The notes beneath the pieces are model-generated. The model worked only from the letters and a program-made list of their open reading frames with translations, was not told where the DNA came from and did no database searches. From NCBI GenBank assembly GCA_037042915.1, contig CM073200.1:2600832-2664831 (forward strand): a DNA stretch of 64,000 nt. Direction: 5' to 3'. Shown here one piece after another: positions 44,847-57,300 of the stretch (its first letter is position 1; each line of letters opens with the position of its first letter). A program made the translations under genes and the position numbers. Source of the stretch: Auricularia sp. M13 (lineage: Eukaryota; Basidiomycota; Agaricomycetes; Auriculariales; Auriculariaceae).

Positions 44847-47800
44847 TCAACCACCGAATGTGACGGTGGCGGAGCCACTCGAGCCGAAGGATACAACGTA
44901 GGCGCCCGCGTCGACAGGCAGTGAGGAAGTGGGCATTATCTTTCCGACACCCGCGACAGCCGCAGTCTGCGTGACAACAATGCGCCCTTGAGGCGCCGCG
45001 GCGGCGCTGGGGGCGGCGGACGGGCGCGACGCAATGACGAAGGCAGCCGTGCGCTTGCTCAAGTCGATGCTCACGCTTACAAACGCGCCTGCATCAATGG
45101 CAAAGAGCGCACCAAGAGGCGCGATGAACACTCTTCTCCTGCCGTCGTCCAGAATATCAACGTCACCCGTCGGACTAGTACACTTCACGCGCCCGCCATA
45201 TGCCTGCCATCCGAACAGAGGATGCTGCACGATGAAGGTGCCGATGCCCATCGAGTGCCCGGAGAAGTTGGGTCCGTAGTCTCCGGAGTACCCATCCCAC
45301 TTCAGCGTGTCGGGGAACGAGTGGAAGCTTGCAGAAGCAAAGCCGGCCTGGTCAATGTTGGACGTGGGGCCGAGCATTCCTGCGTAGCCGACGCGAAGGA
45401 GGTACAGGTCTGATGGGTTCGCCTGGAATTGGAAGATGAGCGGGATCGCGTTGAGTCCGCTGCCATAATGGTGGAGCTGCCGCTCGATGCGCTGAAGCTT
45501 GCCGCCGTAGACGTTGTCCCTATTGAACGGTCAGCTTGCACTTGCACTTGCAAGCCCTGTACGTACCAGTAGCGACGTGCATTGCCGTCATAACCCCTGC
45601 ATACGTAGTCGATATCAGACGATAGATCAGTTTGGAGTGAGTAGCGTACCAATGCGGAACGGTAGGCTGGAACGCTAGGATTGAGTTGAGGCTGTTGGTC
45701 GCTGTCTTCGAGTCATTGAAGTACTGCGACCAGACAAAGACGCCCTCTTGGCCTGCCCATCGTTAGACATTGCTTGCCTACTTCATCGCAAGCACTGACC
45801 GGTCGAATCCCAAGCCATTTCAGACCCGAAACTACAGCTCTGCATGAGTAGGGCCCTGAGAAGAAAACCAACGCAGAACGTACGGATATTTCTGCCCGGC
45901 CCAAGCACTCTGCCGGCGCCGCATCGCGGCCTCGAGCGCTGTGGCATTGGCACTCAGACCCTCGCGCTTGAGGTCGTTCAGCAAGAACCAGAAGACGGTT
46001 TCGCCCATCAAGCCGTCGTTCGTATAGCCCACGCCGCCGCCGACCATGCGGAGTACCGTAGCGAGTGCCTGATTGATATACCACTGCCAGTTGTGTGTGG
46101 TCACAAGGGCGGGATAGTTGCGTGCGACGCGGTAGAGTGACCAGTACGCAGCTGCGACGTGTACGTAGTCATATGCACGGTCGGTAAGCGACGCGTCGTG
46201 CTGGTTCCAGCTCCACCAATTGCCATAGTCGATGTTCGTCGGGTAACGGTACGACGGCAGAACCGCGGGGTCGTAGAAGTAGACCGACTGAAGGGGCGTG
46301 TCAAATCGTTTGAAAGTAGGTCATGGTGTGAAGCTGACCTTCTTGACCGTGACTGTAATGAGCGGAGCGTCTTAGTCGCCTAAAGTTCTACAGGAAAAGA
46401 TACAGCTCACAATCGGTATTTTGCAGGACTCCGAACATGACTTTGCTTATAAACTGTTCCATCTTGGCCACTTCAGCCGCGTTGGGCTGCAAGAACTGTT
46501 TCATCGCAGCTGCGAGCCTGCCCGAACTTTAGATGAATCATGAACCGGCTCGCAAGAGACTCACCAGGACCCGGCGCCCGCCTCGTCAGAAAGTCCGGCG
46601 ATCCACGCACGCGCCTCGTCTACGACCTGCTTGTTGGTCTCGCGATCGAACGAAATGACGCTCGGAGCGCGTTTGAAAGGGTCAGACGTATTGCTGTACC
46701 ACTGGCTCGTAGTGAGGAAGTTGCCCAAATCGCTCACGAGCTGCGGCCCGCTCTTGGTCACGTAGAAATGCACGGTCTGTAGCGTCCCGTCCGCATAGGT
46801 CACGCTGAGCCGTGCGCGGCCCCACTGCACACCCGACACCTCGTAGGCGACCCAGCCCTGCGCCACGGCGTCGTTGCTGCGCGTCCAGCTCAGAGCGCCG
46901 GAGGGCGAGGCGGCGATGCTGGACACTGCGGCGGTGTGGTGGAGGAATAGCTTGGCTGGGCGGTCCTGCGCGACGACATAGCCCGGGATGGCGTTCGCCA
47001 CCGGATGGCCGGCGGCCTGCAGCGCGGCGTCGATGCCGCGGATGCTTTCGGCTAGCACGAAGCGCAGGCCGTACGTGCGCGTTTGGTTGGGTTGCAGGAC
47101 GGCGCTCGTCGCAGCGTTCCAGGGCGTGACGGAGGCCCATTCGCTTTGTGCATAGGCAAGGGTGTGGAAGGACCATTCGTAGAGCGCCTCGAACGTTTGC
47201 GACTGCAGCCGATTAATGTCTAGAATGTGCGGTGCGCAACCACCCAACGTACCTGATAGTAGGGGAATGGTCCGGTGTTTTCTTGCAAGAAGCGCCAGCC
47301 TTCGAGTGGTGACTTGCTAGCTGGGAGCACCAGCAGGGGCGGAAGGGTTCCGAGCAACGGTGTCACTTGCACATATCCCGCGTCTGCGCCGATGTACGGG
47401 TCGAAGAGCGAGCATTTCTCGTTCGTGTCGGCTGCAGAACGGCCAGTGAAGATCTACAATGTGCGTTCAGGTTCATGCGACGGTGAATGATGAGGACAGA
47501 CGCACATTATTGAACTCAAGTGGCGCGCCAATGTCACCAATCTCAACGGGTGATTTCTGGATGTTCGTGACGTCAAACAGCATCTGGAGCGTGCCGTTCT
47601 GCAGGGCCCATCGCCTAACAATTTTCAGAAAATTCCCAGCAGCCCCGAGAGTGGGCGTCAAGTCTGCCGCGGCGAGCGTGCTGCCGCTCGTCGCAAGAGC
47701 AGTCACTGGCTTGCGGGAGGACGCAGAGTTCCCGGATGTCCACGCAGATGTACCCTGCACGCGAGCGCGGAAGGTGATATCTCCAAGGTGATATTGTGCG

Positions 47801-48012
47801 TTGGCTGACCGGTTGGCCATCATGTCGGCGGGTACAAAGTTGAACGAAGACGACGTCGGCGAGATGAGATACGCCGTCTGCGAGTCTTTGACGAGCTGCA
47901 GACGCAGCGCCGAGGAGTTGAAGGTGAGAAAGCCATGGCCAAGTCCCAGTGTATCGCTCTGAGCGACAACCAGCGACAGCAACGCCAGTCCCAGGATGTA
48001 GAGCGCCATCAT
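44847..48012 (-). CDS. Secreted DUF5695-like putative glycoside hydrolase
   Basis: Large secreted protein of about 900 residues in about ten exons. The start MMALYILGLALLSLVVAQSD is a signal peptide; an ATG 54 bases upstream is possible. An N-terminal beta-rich half has LGLGHGFLTFNSSALRLQLV, VEIGDIGAPLEFNN and NQTRTYGLRFVLAESIRGID. The alpha-helical half has DYGNWWSWNQHDASLTDRAY, VHVAAAYWSLYRVARNYPAL, HNWQWYINQALATVLRMVGG and GQEGVFVWSQYFNDSKTATN. These blocks recall the DUF5695 family, thought to have an alpha/alpha-barrel glycosidase fold. The C-terminus (ending SGSATVTFGG) is beta-rich. No catalytic pair can be named. With the lyase at 50739 it gives a small group of carbohydrate-active secreted proteins. 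Confidence 0.7.
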
Positions 48013-48692
48013 ATGGGGAGGTGGATGCGAGCATATCGAGTGCATGCTTTTAGCTCGTCGCGTCACATGAGGAAGGCAAGAAGCAGCGACATGGCGGCCC
48101 GCCGGAATAGCCTGGGACGAGCAGGTGCGTATGCTTCGTAGCTTTACGCGCAGAATTCATTGCAGTGTTGAGCTGGGTGACGTGGGAGCCTGGGTGGATT
48201 CAACGGCCCGCCTTGGAGCACCCGTTAGTGCGTTCTTGTGAAGTACCCGCTGAAGGCCATGTGGGCGCTGGAGGTCCATGATAGCGATGGCCCAGCCCGC
48301 GTAAACCTCGCCAATTGAGTGACACGTAGGGTATGGAGGACACAACTCCCGACTGAACAAAGATTGCGAACTTCTCCGCGTCTGGCGCCTGTCAAGTCTT
48401 CAAATCTGGAACAAAATTCAGTAAAATTCGATTAAAAATACTTAAATAAATATTAACACAATGTGATCCTGTTGAGTACAAAGCATTGATTCCAACAGCA
48501 AGTCCATGGCGTTTCGACGGAAATATCGCCGTTCAAAGAGAGAGAGAGTTGACATCGGACTTTCAAAGCGAGACCACAGCTCGCTCCGTGATCCCGAACC
48601 ATCACCAACTTCCAGAGCAGCCAGGCCTCTGTACGCATACTAGGGGCCCTTATACGCCTGGCTTACGCGTCGATTACCCAGAGCTTCGTACG
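48013..48692. other. Divergent intergenic region
   Basis: Shared upstream region of the DUF5695-like gene and the dynein light chain gene. It includes an AT-rich block at 48410-48465. No further feature is recognised. Confidence 0.4.
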
Positions 48693-49053
48693 ATGGCCGA
48701 AACCGCGGTGACGCAGACTGGCGGCGAGACCTCAACCAAGGTCGTCGTAAAGAATGTGGACATGTCCGAGGAGATGCAGCAGGAGGCCATAGACCTGGCC
48801 ACGTCTGCGCTCGAGAAATTTACAGTCGAAAAGGACATGGCCGCCCACATCAAAAAGGAATGCGACAGGCGGTTCGGCCACACCTGGCACGTCGTCGTCG
48901 GCAAGAATTTTGGTTCCTATGTTACCCATGGTGCGGCCTGGCTCCGTTGAATACTGCTGGAACGTATATCTAATGAAAATTCGGTCCGCAGAGACGAAGC
49001 ATTTCATCTACTTTTACATCGGACCGCTCGCCATCCTCATGTGGAGATCCTGA
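48693..49053 (+). CDS. DYN2: Dynein light chain LC8 (DYNLL type)
   Basis: LC8-family hub protein of about 99 residues in two exons. It starts [20 protein letters not shown]. The family core follows: [40 protein letters not shown] and [10 protein letters not shown]. After an intron of about 63 nt comes [20 protein letters not shown], then TGA. All the beta strands that form the dimer groove are present. It binds short linear motifs in dynein intermediate chain and many other partners, as a soluble cytoplasmic protein. The short N-terminal extension before VVVKNVDMS is common in fungi. Confidence 0.95.
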
Positions 49054-50738
49054 AACCCGTCTTTGTCTTGCTTTCAGTATATTCATGATCAATGCGCTCC
49101 CCCAGTACATAATCGCTCTCCACAACATGCCGCTACCCGCCTACTCGTCCCCTTGGACGGCGTACAACGAACTCTGCCAGGCGAGCCACATGTGGTCATC
49201 TCGGCGCTAAAGCAAATTGGCGTTTTCGCCTTCACGCGCGTGTCCAACTCGTGTCAGCGGTGTGGAACGCGATAAGTCAGACGTGCATTCTAGTGCGCTT
49301 ACTCTGCATTCCATGCTGGACTTACAGGAACCGCTCTGTGCTGGCGCTTTCTCCCTGTTCAGGTCATCTGGGCAACATTGTCTGGATCGATGCGCCACTC
49401 CATCGTGGAAGCAAGCGCAGTAAGCCTTTGAGCAACCTAAGTTTGTGTTTACCCAGAAATGTCTCGGAAAGAGCATCCAAAGTCTTGCGACGAATATTAC
49501 GAACAGCTGGTATTAATAAACTATCGCCCACGCAAAAATGCTCATCTTTCAATGTGCTGCAATGCTCGAACTATACTTCATTCGTTGACGAAGTTTTCTT
49601 TACAGGACACAAATGGTCGGCCTGTCGCTCGGTGCATCGGACATAGCAGCCTTATCGCCGTGCGGGATTGGTTATCTCGCAGCTCTCGAAGAAATAAATG
49701 GCCACTAAGAAACTGGCTATTCGCAGACTCGCGCAGCGTTCAAAACTGGTCTTTGAATCAAGTATCAGCGTAATGCCAGACGCCCGCGGCCGTCACGCAC
49801 TGTTCTTCTATCCTGCCAGCCGACCAACTAGGGCTATTTCTTTTCGGCGTACCCAACTACATTTATGTCATTTAAAGACTTGACGTATTCTCTCAGGCTG
49901 ACGCCAGCCCTGGCGTCAAGGGCTGGCCTCAGGATTCCTTGTCAAGGTATGTAGACTATGGATCGAGGAGAACCGGCGCACGGTTCCATCCTCACCCTCC
50001 CTAACACATCTATACACACCAGAGTTTACGTCCTACACGAATCATGGTCCAGGAAGGGCACTCCGCCTGACTGCGGGAATCGTGCTGACATGGTTGCCGG
50101 AGAGGAATTTGTCCCGGCGCAGCTACTTACCATTCGCACGTTATCTTGCGGGCATCTGTGCGTTCCATATGTAAGTGTCTCCGCTTGTCTGGAGCTGTAT
50201 GTTCACTCAACCTCTTCGGATTTGCTCAGCTATTGAAGTGTGTGGCTGAAAACCCATTATATCCAGATGGTACTGTACGGTACTGTCAGAGATATTGGGA
50301 GAGGCATACACGTGACATTATGCTCGCTTCTCCTTACTACAGCAGCCGTTCGAGAGTCGACGGACAGACTGCGCAGTCGGCCTGCCCCTTATGTGCCATT
50401 CGCTGCGGCTGCGGGATCGACAAGCTGCTTCAGCGCTTCAGCCCTTGGCCTCATGTTGAAGCTTCATAATCAGGCCTACCAGAGCGTTCAGGGTAGGCAC
50501 AATACGACAAAATCGTCCTTAGAGCGAGAGATAGTGACGGTCCTGGCCAGGACGGATATACGGGAGGAATGGCGCAGGCCAATGGAAGTACGAGATTCTG
50601 CCGCATGCAGCATCGTAGAGACAATCTGACAATCTGCATTGCAAGGGTACTGCTGATGGTCTGCAGGTCCAGGTCCCACGGAGTATAAATGGGGACTACC
50701 AAGCCCCGAGCCGCGCAGTTCCTTGCATTCACATCGAT
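49054..50738. other. 1.7-kb region without a recognised gene
   Basis: Many short ORFs occur on both strands, none with a family pattern or a convincing chain of exons. A small inverted repeat (GACGCCAGCCCTGGCGTC) lies near 49901-49918. The last 60 bases hold the TATA box of the lyase gene. Confidence 0.4.
50684..50690 (+). promoter_or_regulatory. TATA box of the polysaccharide lyase gene
   Basis: TATAAAT lies 49 bases before the ATG at 50739, a typical spacing for a regulated fungal secreted enzyme. Confidence 0.55.
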
Positions 50739-52414
50739 ATGTTCTCATCGACTCTAATCGTACTTGCGCTCGGCCTGGCGACCAGTGCTCAGACCACCGC
50801 ATTCCCTATCAAACTCTCGAGCGCCATTCCCAAGACCGTGGTCATCGACGGCATCAGCATGTTGGAGGCGCGCCTGCGTCTCCGCTTCCGACAAGAAGAC
50901 AAGGCGCTCGAGCGCACCCTCTCCCTTCTCACGAAGGATGCGGATGCGTGGCTGACTGAGGGGCCGTGGACTGTGGTCGACAAGCCGAATCCGCCCCCTG
51001 GTGGGGAGATCCATGACTATTTGAGCCAGGCGCCGTATCTGTGAGTTCGGGATGGGCCGACGTGCGTCGCCGACGCTGATGCGTGCTTGCAGGTGGCCTA
51101 CTCAGAACAAGACTAGTATTAATGTAAGCATTCAGGCCGCCTAGCTTGCTTGTGCTCAAGTTTGTCTGCAGCCTTACGGCTGCCCTTATGAAGAAAGAGG
51201 TAAACCGTCCCCAGAATGCCTTTCCGGCACGGAGGCTGATGCTCTGCTAAGACGGTTTGCGGAACCCGGACGTCGACACTGCGACCGATCGGCCAAAGGT
51301 GGGCCTTTTGGATGGTCGTGGATAGAGGGTGCTAACTTCCCTTGACTTCGAATAGATCGGCAAAGTGTGCAGCGCCGTGCCGTCCCTCGCCTTCGCTTGG
51401 TATTACACGCAGAACGCAGCATACGCTGAGCACGCGGCACAGATAATTCGCACTTGGTGGGTGCCATTTATTGCGGTCCATCCCTGTCTGACATGCCAAA
51501 GGTTCCTTGACCCTGCTACGAGGTCGTTTGCGTCGTGTTTCCCAATCGCAAAGGCTGACTCCATATGGCCCCGGCAGGATGAATCCCAACCTGAATCACG
51601 GCCAGGTCATTCCTTGCCAGAATAACGGGCGAGCCATTGGTATGTTCTGCACTACGCGTCTTCGATGGATATGGCTGATGACTCGCCAGGCATCATCGAC
51701 TTCAGCCAGGTAAGCGCAGGTTGCAGGGAGTATCACCTACAGCGGAACTGATATTCTTTGCAGATGTATACCACTGTGCTCGACGCGATCGCCATTCTGA
51801 ACACGGGCGCACCCGGGTGGACCAAGGAGGACGCACAGGCCATGACGCAGTGGAACAAGGAGTTCTTGGCCTGGCTTCTCGACTCCGACTTCGGCAAGGA
51901 GGAGGCGGCCACGAAGAACAACCACGGCACGTTCAGCGACGTGCAGATCGCCGCACTCGCTCTCTCCGTCGGCGACAAGGACTTGGCCAAGGCGACCGTG
52001 GAGAATGCACGCTACCTCCGCGTCGACGCTCAGATCTCGGGCGACGGCTCGCTGCCGCTGGAGCTCGCGCGCACGCGCAGCTTTCACTACAGCACCTTCA
52101 CACTCGTCGGCTTCACTCGCCTCGCGGCCATCGGGAAGAAGGTCAGCGTCGATTTATGGAACTACGTGGGACCCGAGGGCCAGTCGATTCAGAAGGCCGT
52201 CGATTACATCTTGCCCGCCGCGACGGGAGAGGCCCCGTGGACACACCCCGAACTTGGATTCACGAGATACTCTGCGAGCGATGTCGTACGCGCTGCGGCC
52301 GATGCAGGAAACGAGAAGGCGAAGGAGGCCGTTTCGAGGCTCGAGACGCCGCCTAATGGAGACTTGTGGGCACTGCGCCCGGCTGCTGAACAACTGGACT
52401 CTCTCGCTGGCTAA
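50739..52414 (+). CDS. Secreted alginate lyase-domain protein (PL38-like)
   Basis: Secreted polysaccharide lyase of about 400 residues in seven or so exons. The signal peptide is MFSSTLIVLALGLATSAQTT. The alginate-lyase-like alpha-barrel then has LTEGPWTVVDKPNPPPGGEI, YLSQAPYLWPTQNKTSINPY, VPSLAFAWYYTQNAAYAEHA, MNPNLNHGQVIPCQNNGRAI and QWNKEFLAWLLDSDFGKEEA. The catalytic-region motif is KNNHGTFSDVQIAALALSVG, and FHYSTFTLVGFTRLAAIG supplies a further His/Tyr pair. The NNHG motif is shared with alginate lyases; fungal members of this type fall in family PL38 and cleave glucuronan. The exact substrate is inferred. A clear TATA box precedes it. No defect seen. Confidence 0.82.
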
Positions 52415-52848
52415 CTACTTACTTTCCTGTAGTGCATGATACTGTATTCATCCTGTTGTGTTTTATGGGCAGTCCGCACATCTTAGGCGTCAGTTCTGGG
52501 AATTGAAGGTCGAAATTTTATGCCTGGTAAAGTGCTGGCGAAACTTCGGCGACAGGGAAAGAGTCTTACAATGCACTGAGTTCTCAGTTCTCGAGTCTTG
52601 ACTGAGCGGATATAGCGGGTTGAGCGGAGATAGCGCGCATTCGGCCATTCCCGCATGTTGTCCTCCGAGTCCTCTGCGCAGCTCACCGGCAGCACGGTCG
52701 TCACTTCACATGCGCTTGAGCTGCGCGCCTCGTGGCACCTGGCCGCGAACATGCCTGCCAAACGCCAAACGAAGCCGTGCCGGCTCGTGGTGGTCCCAAA
52801 CAACGCGCCGGTGATGCCCGACCCTTCGCGTTTTTACTACGCGTCTCA
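52415..52848. other. Intergenic region
   Basis: It holds the 3' end of the lyase gene and the upstream region of the next gene. The frame of the next gene is open further upstream (to 52732), but that part looks non-coding. Confidence 0.4.
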
Positions 52849-54235
52849 ATGGCCAAAGCCAAGTCCAAGTTCTACGCCGTCGCGAAGGGAAAGCACCCCG
52901 ATAGCCCAGGCATTTACATGACGTGGACAGAGGCCAAATGCCATGTGCACGGCGAATCGGGTGCACGACACCACAGCTTTCCAACTCGAGAGCAGGCCCA
53001 GCGGTGGTTGGAAGCGAACCGCGAGAGCGCGGGCAGCGCGCCGCCTGTTGAACAGGTTATGCAGAACGCCAGCACAACGCGGTCCGACATGGCCTCGGCG
53101 ACTCTGGCTACGGCGCCCATCTCGTCCTCGCTGAGCTCTTCGTCTGCTACTTCACCGAAACACGAACAGGACCATGAACTGGACTCGTGCACCTGGTACC
53201 TCTGTGCGACGAAGTCTGCCGAGGAAGTTATTGCCAGAGAACAAATTTCGTATTTCTATCGCGATGTCGCGGTCCCGTTGGGCAATATCCCTGACGTCCC
53301 GATCGGCGCGTACGACACCCGTCCGCCTCCCAGGCGTTTCTTCGACAGCGACGAAGAAGACGAAACAGATGACGAGGAAGATGCCCTCTTCTTGCACTCG
53401 CTTCTCTCCGCTTGTCGCCCGTCCGTATGGGAAGAGGAAGAGTACATTCCCTTGTCCCCGGGCCGGTCCCCACCCTCCACACCGCTCCCAGCCAGCGGCA
53501 GACGCAAAAAGCGCAAGCCAACAAAATTCTACGCTGTGCCGGTCGGCCACCTTCCGGGAGTCTACCGTACTTGGTGCGTCGTCTTGGTAGATCCTACATG
53601 CAGCACGAAGATTCTGACCGTCACACAGGGCTGATACGGAAGTACAGCTAATAGGCTTTACCGATAGTTACTGTAAAAGTAACAAGGACGAGGGCATGGC
53701 GTGGCTTTATTATTTCAGTCGATACAAGCGGCCACGTGACTATAGCGACGACGAGGACGCTGTAGGCGGTGTCGTCATCAAACAGGACGAACTGGAGACC
53801 GGCAATGATCTTCTCGCGAGCACCACGTCGCCGGAGCCTCTTTATTCGCGGTCCAGCTCCCGGTCGAGCTCGCCTCAGCTGCTCCCTGCTTCCTCGCCGC
53901 CCACGTCTAGCCCTGGGCACTACTATGGCCCACCCGCACCTCCCCTGGAAGGCCCATGTGTGCCCCGGCGTGACGCGGCGTCCCGTAACGATGATTTTTA
54001 CAACTCGGAGGACGAGTTTGCGGACGACGACTCTCAATGGATCGATAATGTGCCCGGGGAGGAGCTCGACAGGCTCGAGGTGCAGCTCTTGACCTCGCAG
54101 CAAACAGTCACGTGCAGCGGTGCTTCTGCGTGCACTTCCGAGGGCGAGTTCGCGGACGCCGATGCGGACTCGGAGTGGATGGACTCTCTGACGGACGACG
54201 AACTGGGCCGGATTGATAGTCAACAATCATCGTGA
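52849..54235 (+). CDS. Protein with two RNase H1 N-terminal (hybrid-binding) domains
   Basis: Two exons (52849-53573 and 53629-54235) give 443 residues. The first domain starts at residue 5: SKFYAVAKGKHPDSPGIYMT, then WTEAKCHVHGESGARHHSFP. The second reads KFYAVPVGHLPGVYRTW-ADT across the intron, continuing to DEGMAWLYYFSRYK. Both match the small RNase H1 N-terminal domain that binds RNA/DNA hybrids and double-stranded RNA. The linker is acidic (SDEEDETDDEEDALF), and the long C-terminus is Ser/Pro-rich with two similar acidic blocks (NSEDEFADDDSQWID and SEGEFADADADSEWMD). No RNase H catalytic domain follows. It is a host gene; the same fold also occurs in caulimovirus inclusion proteins. Role unknown, probably nucleic-acid binding. 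Confidence 0.75.
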
Positions 54236-54376
54236 CACTGTCCAGCTAACCCGAGAAAGCAGCCCACACGTTGACACGCTCTCCCCTGGCAGGCACCCAT
54301 CTCGTTGCTTCGAGAACTTGGACATTACGCAAATGAGTCTCAGTAGCCTACTACAGTCATATTTTGTATTCTTTGA

Positions 54377-57300
54377 TTATAACTCGACGATACCTCCCAC
54401 GCAGCCGATCAAGAGCGCCTCGACCGAGTTCTCGCTCTCCTTGTCTATCCACGCGTCGAGCTTCTCGAAGAGCTCCATCGCTGGCCCCTCGGGCTCGTGC
54501 CGTTTCCCGGGCCACATCGAGCGCTCGCCGATGCCGACGAACGAGAACTGGATGGGCGCGGTGCCCTGCACGACGAGGTCGAGCGTCCACTCGTCCACGC
54601 CGTAGAACGACGCCTCCTTGATGTGGTGCCGCGTCTTGTGGTTCGCGGGAGGGCTCGAGAGACTCCATTCAAGCACGTGCGCGTCGAAGGCGAGCACTGA
54701 CGAGGTTCAGCTTACAATCCTCAGGCACGTCGCGGTATTTCTCACCAGACCAAATGACGCCCGGGTGGCTAATCTTGAGCGTGAGCCCGCGACTCCCGGC
54801 AGTCACATCAACGGCCTCGGTGAGCTTGGTCACGGTGAACTTTTCCGCCCACGGTGACTTGTACCCTGGCGGCGTAGGGAGTGCGATTTTGTACGGCGAA
54901 ACGAACTTTGCCACATAGTCAAAAAAACTCTCAATGCGTCAAAATCTGTGATAGGGGACTCACCTGAGAGAACGGATACATGACGTCCCACTCCGCCCTA
55001 TACCTGTTCATGGGCAACTCTACAGGCGCGACGCCCTTCGCGCCAAACGCCGAGGCGATATTCGCGACAAAGTCCGCCGCACCAGGCGCACGGTCCGACA
55101 CGGCCACGTTGAGCGAGAACTCGTGCGTCGTCACCTGCATGCAACAGCGCAAAATCCTCCACGTCAGCATTCTGCGTGATATGCAGGGTGCAGTGGGGAG
55201 CGTACGTTTTCGACATGGATGATGAAGAAGCGGCGCTGGTGCTCCGCGTCGAACGGGTTCTTGCGGAGGAACACGCTCGCGGAGAGCGCGCTGAGCCCCC
55301 ACAGCACGATGACCAGCCAGCGCAGCGTCGCCTGCCCTGCGCGGCGTGCGAGGGGCAGAATCATCGGGAGCGAGAATGGGCCTAGGAAACCGACGATCGA
55401 GGCGATGATGTGTTCTGCGGGGGCTTCCTATGTACGTCCCAGGTACATCGGTGTGAGAAATACATGACCTCATGTGAGAGGGATAACTTACCCTGCCTAT
55501 ACGCCCAGTCTAAGACGGTGTGATGAGCGAGTGGCTAACCGCTACTGAAGAACGCGCGCACCAACGGAACGAAGACATCCAGATCTCCAAGCAGCAACTC
55601 CGTGCCGACGACCAGGGGAATGGCCTGGCCGACCGCATAGCAAACAGCACTCAGCCCGTCACGAGAGGTGACAGCCACCTGAGCTTTCTTCGCATACCGC
55701 CTCGCAAAAGCAGCAGCCTTGCCTTTTGTTTTCGCACTCTTCTTCTCCTTCTCCTGCACTGCGCGACCGCTCTCCTTTGGCGCGGGAGCGGGAGGCGCAA
55801 ATGCGCGAAGGACGATATCTAGGAGGTACGCAGCGAGCAGCGAGGCGCCCGAGAGCAGGAGTAGCACGCTCGAGCCGATGTGGAACACAGTCTGCAGCAA
55901 CAGCGCGAGCCCGCTCTGCAGGAGCGCCTGGCCGGCGAGAACTTCGCGCTCGTCCGCGGAGGGGACGAGCAAGCTGGCTGTCAACGCCCCCGCGAGCGAG
56001 GCAGGCCCGTACAGCAACACGGCGTGCAGCTCGCGCGAAAACCAGCTGAGGGGGCGGTCGAAGATTCGGTCCATCGTCAACGCGAGCAGATTCGTCCCCA
56101 AGACACTGCCTACTACCGCTGCGCAGGGCGCAGCAATACTGCTCGTGATGTTGTGAAACTGATGTGGAGTAATCATAAGCGTCCATTGTGGGATGTCGAA
56201 AGAATATTTTCACCTTTGAGGACAAGCCGACGACGACGAGAGCAATTGCTGCAAGGACGCTATGCAGGATGACCGCAGTGCGAGTCGAATATTGGAAGAA
56301 GAGACTTCCGAGGAGGGAGAAGAATGTAGTGCTCGGTTTCTGGTACCCAGTTTCCAGCGTTGAGAGAGGCGAGTCTGCCGACGTTAGATGTTTCAAGATC
56401 TCGAGCGTGTTTTCTGCCATGTGCTGAAGGATTTAGTAGAAGCGGTGAGGAGAATGAATCTGCAAACCTGAGGCACGCCGCGTTCGATATTCGCTACAAC
56501 ATCCTACGAAAATATGCTGATTCAGCGTCAAGCACACAAAAATATTGCGGACCTACTCTGCGAGTGTGATAAAGGTAGCTGTTTCCAACGATGGCCATCT
56601 GCGGGGAGGGATCAACAAATGTCGATATCTTGGGTGGAACAACGCACATCGAGCCCAGTAACGTTGAGATACTCCACGAACTGTCTGAAATCGGTGCTAC
56701 AATACTCATTCAGTCTTCTAAGAGCCGGCAAGGCGTCGCTGTCGCTCACTCGGACATGATGATTCCTGACGAGAAGATCTCGTTCGCTACAACTGTGCCG
56801 TATGGCCTGGAAGACGCCATCAGAGCTCAGCGAAATGTACGGGAGGGGCTCATACTTGGAGACGTGAGAGTATGCCTGGATCATCTCCTCGGAGTTGGCT
56901 TGGAATAGCAATTCCGGCCCTGTCGAGCCGGCCGCTGAGCAATGAGTGAGCCAACGCAGTGTCAACGGGAAAGCCAGATTGCATACCCTCCAAGTTGATA
57001 GCAGCTCGTACGCTGCGGCGCAGTCAACATGGGGTTGGCGAGTCTAGCATGTTGGCTCACGTGTGCCGCGTCTCATGCTGCGTCGAATATAAGTGGGAGC
57101 CGTCCTGGAGGCTTTCTTCCGCATTGTTAAAGACTGCGATAGTGCTCTCTCAGTGCTCAACAAGTGTGATGGATAGTACTGCAACGTACGAAATATGATT
57201 GCATGGTGCGGCGCCCAATCGTCGGTATTGGTCAGCACCCGTATGAGTTCGAGCATGACCCCGGCCGAGACGGCATCGTCTGCGGCGCCCGGCGTGGAAA

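Noticed and set aside
49054-50738. Possible intron-rich gene in the 1.7-kb gap
   Set aside because: No chain of exons gave a consistent frame or known pattern on either strand.
52849-54235. Reading the FYAV domains as a caulimovirus fossil
   Set aside because: The gene has a normal host exon structure with an intact frame and two RNase H1-type domains; no other viral part is nearby.
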